Of a stretch of 6,879 bases of DNA, positions 5,606 through 6,879 are shown piece by piece. The notes below the pieces were generated by a model. The model was not told the DNA's origin, ran no database searches, and was given only the letters and a program-made list of their open reading frames with translations. Made by a program: the position numbers and the translations under genes. The stretch is from Prevotellaceae bacterium UBA3849 (GTDB lineage Bacteria; Bacteroidota; Bacteroidia; Bacteroidales; Bacteroidaceae), in assembly GCA_002392645.1 (NCBI GenBank), contig DGHL01000110.1:1-6879 (forward strand). Direction: 5' to 3'. The number at the start of each line of letters is the position of its first letter. Within the stretch, counting starts at the first letter, position 1.

Positions 5606-6879
5606 TTATCTCTCATCCACGAATCCATATTTCTTCTCTCCCTTCAGTCTTCTAATATAGATCCACAGCATGGCATAAGCCATGACGGCTGCTACGCCAT
5701 CGGACAACGGCATGGCGAGCCACACTCCATCGAGTCCCATTAATGGAGGCAGTATGGCTATTGCCGGCACAAGGAATATCAATTGTCGAGACAGACTGAG
5801 GAAGATGCTGACCTTAGCCTTGCCGATTGACTGGAAGAAGTTTGTTATCACCATCTGCGCACCTATTATAACAAAGAGTGCCATGATATAGCGCATGGCA
5901 ACAACCGATTTTTCTATGAGTTCCACATCGGTAGTAAACAACCTCACACATGGTTCCGGGAAGAATATGGCTATTACGAAACCTACTGCACATACCAGCG
6001 TACCTGCTATGACGGCAAGCCTCAACACCTCAAGCATACGGTTGTAGTTCTGCGCACCATAGTTGTAGCCAGCTATAGGTTGCATGCCCTGACACACACC
6101 CATGGTGACCATGACGAAGATAAAGGCTATACGATTGGCTATGCCGTATGCTCCTACTGCCATGTCACCACCATACTTCATCAAACTATTATTGATGAAT
6201 ATAACCACAAGGCAGGCACAGGCGTTCATAGAGAACGGTGATATGCCTATACTTATGATATTGCGTACTATAGGCATCTCCACACGGAACTTTCCATAGT
6301 CGAAATGCAGGAATTCCTTACGGTTGCCAAACAGTTTCCACTGCCACACCAGTGCCATCAGCTGCGACAGTATGGTAGCGTATGCCGCACCACGTATGCC
6401 AAGTCTAAGAGTATATATGAACAATGGGTCGAGTACGGCGTTTATCACAACGGTAAAGATGGTGATATACATTGCCACGCGCGGTTTGCCTGCAGCACGC
6501 ATGACAGCATTAAGTCCCAAGTATAGGTGAGTCACGGCATTGCCTATAAGGATGACCACCATATACTCACGTGCATAGGGCAACGTGGCATCACTTGCGC
6601 CAAAGAATCTCAGTATGGGGTCAAGGAACAACAGTCCGATGCCGCCGAAAGCAATACCTATGATAATGTTGAGCATCACACAGTTGCCCAATATCTTATT
6701 GGCTATGTCGTAGTCGCGTTGTCCAAGTTTCACACTAAGAAAGGCAGACGAGCCCACGCCGATGGCTGCGCCAAAGGCGGCAGAGAGGTTCATAAACGGA
6801 AAGGTGATGGCAAGTCCCGATATAGCCAGGGCTCCAACGCCTTGGCCTATGAATATGCTGTCCACCATATTATATAAGG
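5606..6879 (-). CDS. MATE-family efflux transporter (N terminus outside window)
   Basis: This is a multidrug and toxic compound extrusion (MATE) transporter, an inner-membrane antiporter driven by a sodium or proton gradient. The frame stays open to the window edge and reads Leu-Tyr-Asn before the Met at 6868. 'LYNMVDSIFIGQG' is the internal TM1 motif of the family, so that Met is not the start and roughly 25-35 residues are missing. Visible landmarks counted from that Met are: ITFPFMNLSAAFGAAIGVGS (21-40), NAVMRAAGKPR (120-130) with INAVLDPLFIY (142-152), GMQPIAGYNYGAQNY (261-275) in the second half, and NFFQSIGKAKVSIF (343-356). The many hydrophobic segments and the two-fold repeat fit about 12 membrane helices in the whole protein. 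The protein ends in a basic cytoplasmic tail (YIRRLKGEKKYGFVDER). The substrate is unknown. It is the first visible gene of the compact minus-strand cluster. Confidence 0.93.
   Translation of the reverse strand, partial: LYNMVDSIFIGQGVGALAISGLAITFPFMNLSAAFGAAIGVGSSAFLSVKLGQRDYDIANKILGNCVMLNIIIGIAFGGIGLLFLDPILRFFGASDATLPYAREYMVVILIGNAVTHLYLGLNAVMRAAGKPRVAMYITIFTVVINAVLDPLFIYTLRLGIRGAAYATILSQLMALVWQWKLFGNRKEFLHFDYGKFRVEMPIVRNIISIGISPFSMNACACLVVIFINNSLMKYGGDMAVGAYGIANRIAFIFVMVTMGVCQGMQPIAGYNYGAQNYNRMLEVLRLAVIAGTLVCAVGFVIAIFFPEPCVRLFTTDVELIEKSVVAMRYIMALFVIIGAQMVITNFFQSIGKAKVSIFLSLSRQLIFLVPAIAILPPLMGLDGVWLAMPLSDGVAAVMAYAMLWIYIRRLKGEKKYGFVDER

Noticed and set aside
6866..6868. ATG as the start of the MATE gene
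   Set aside because: The frame continues to the window edge with Leu-Tyr-Asn, completing the internal LYNMVDSIFIG motif, so the real start is outside the window.
5682..6877. Plus-strand frames opposite the MATE gene
   Set aside because: They are shadows of the transporter's codons; the minus-strand frame carries all the family motifs.

Overview
The window looks like a chromosomal segment of a Bacteroidota bacterium, most likely Prevotellaceae (Prevotella/Segatella type). Three intergenic starts carry the Bacteroidota -7 element TAnnTTTG, Shine-Dalgarno sequences are essentially absent, and the secreted proteins are typical of pectin-using gut or rumen members of this phylum. Taxonomy is inferred from these signs, not from a search.

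Layout. (1) 1-520, plus strand: the last codons of an unseen gene overlap the start of a GNAT acetyltransferase. (2) 617-650: a strong hairpin lies between that gene and the convergent pectinesterase. (3) 675-3143, minus strand: a large secreted multidomain CE8 pectinesterase-like protein whose catalytic domain is flanked by beta-rich modules. (4) 3144-3317: a divergent promoter region. (5) 3318-3902, plus strand: a small secreted protein with an SH3b-like domain, followed by a clear hairpin terminator. (6) 3958-4114: three complete and one partial copy of a 46-bp tandem repeat, ending exactly at the 3' end of a minus-strand tRNA-Ser(GGA) gene (4114-4201) that has its own promoter. (7) 4277-6879, minus strand: a compact cluster reading MATE transporter (its N terminus lies outside the window), cytidylate kinase-like protein, and TrmO/TsaA-family tRNA methyltransferase. 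The last two overlap by 4 bases, with trmO starting at TTG.

How the genes work together. The MATE, kinase-like and trmO genes are probably one transcription unit because of their tight spacing, but no shared pathway is evident. The pectinesterase would act outside the cytoplasm on methyl-esterified pectin. The divergent SH3b protein is also exported, but a functional link is unproven. Most of the window is ordinary. The least ordinary part is the repeat array beside the tRNA: its unit is built from nested inverted repeats, and its first 15 bases nearly mirror the tRNA T-arm and acceptor strand. I see no complete new defence or mobile system.
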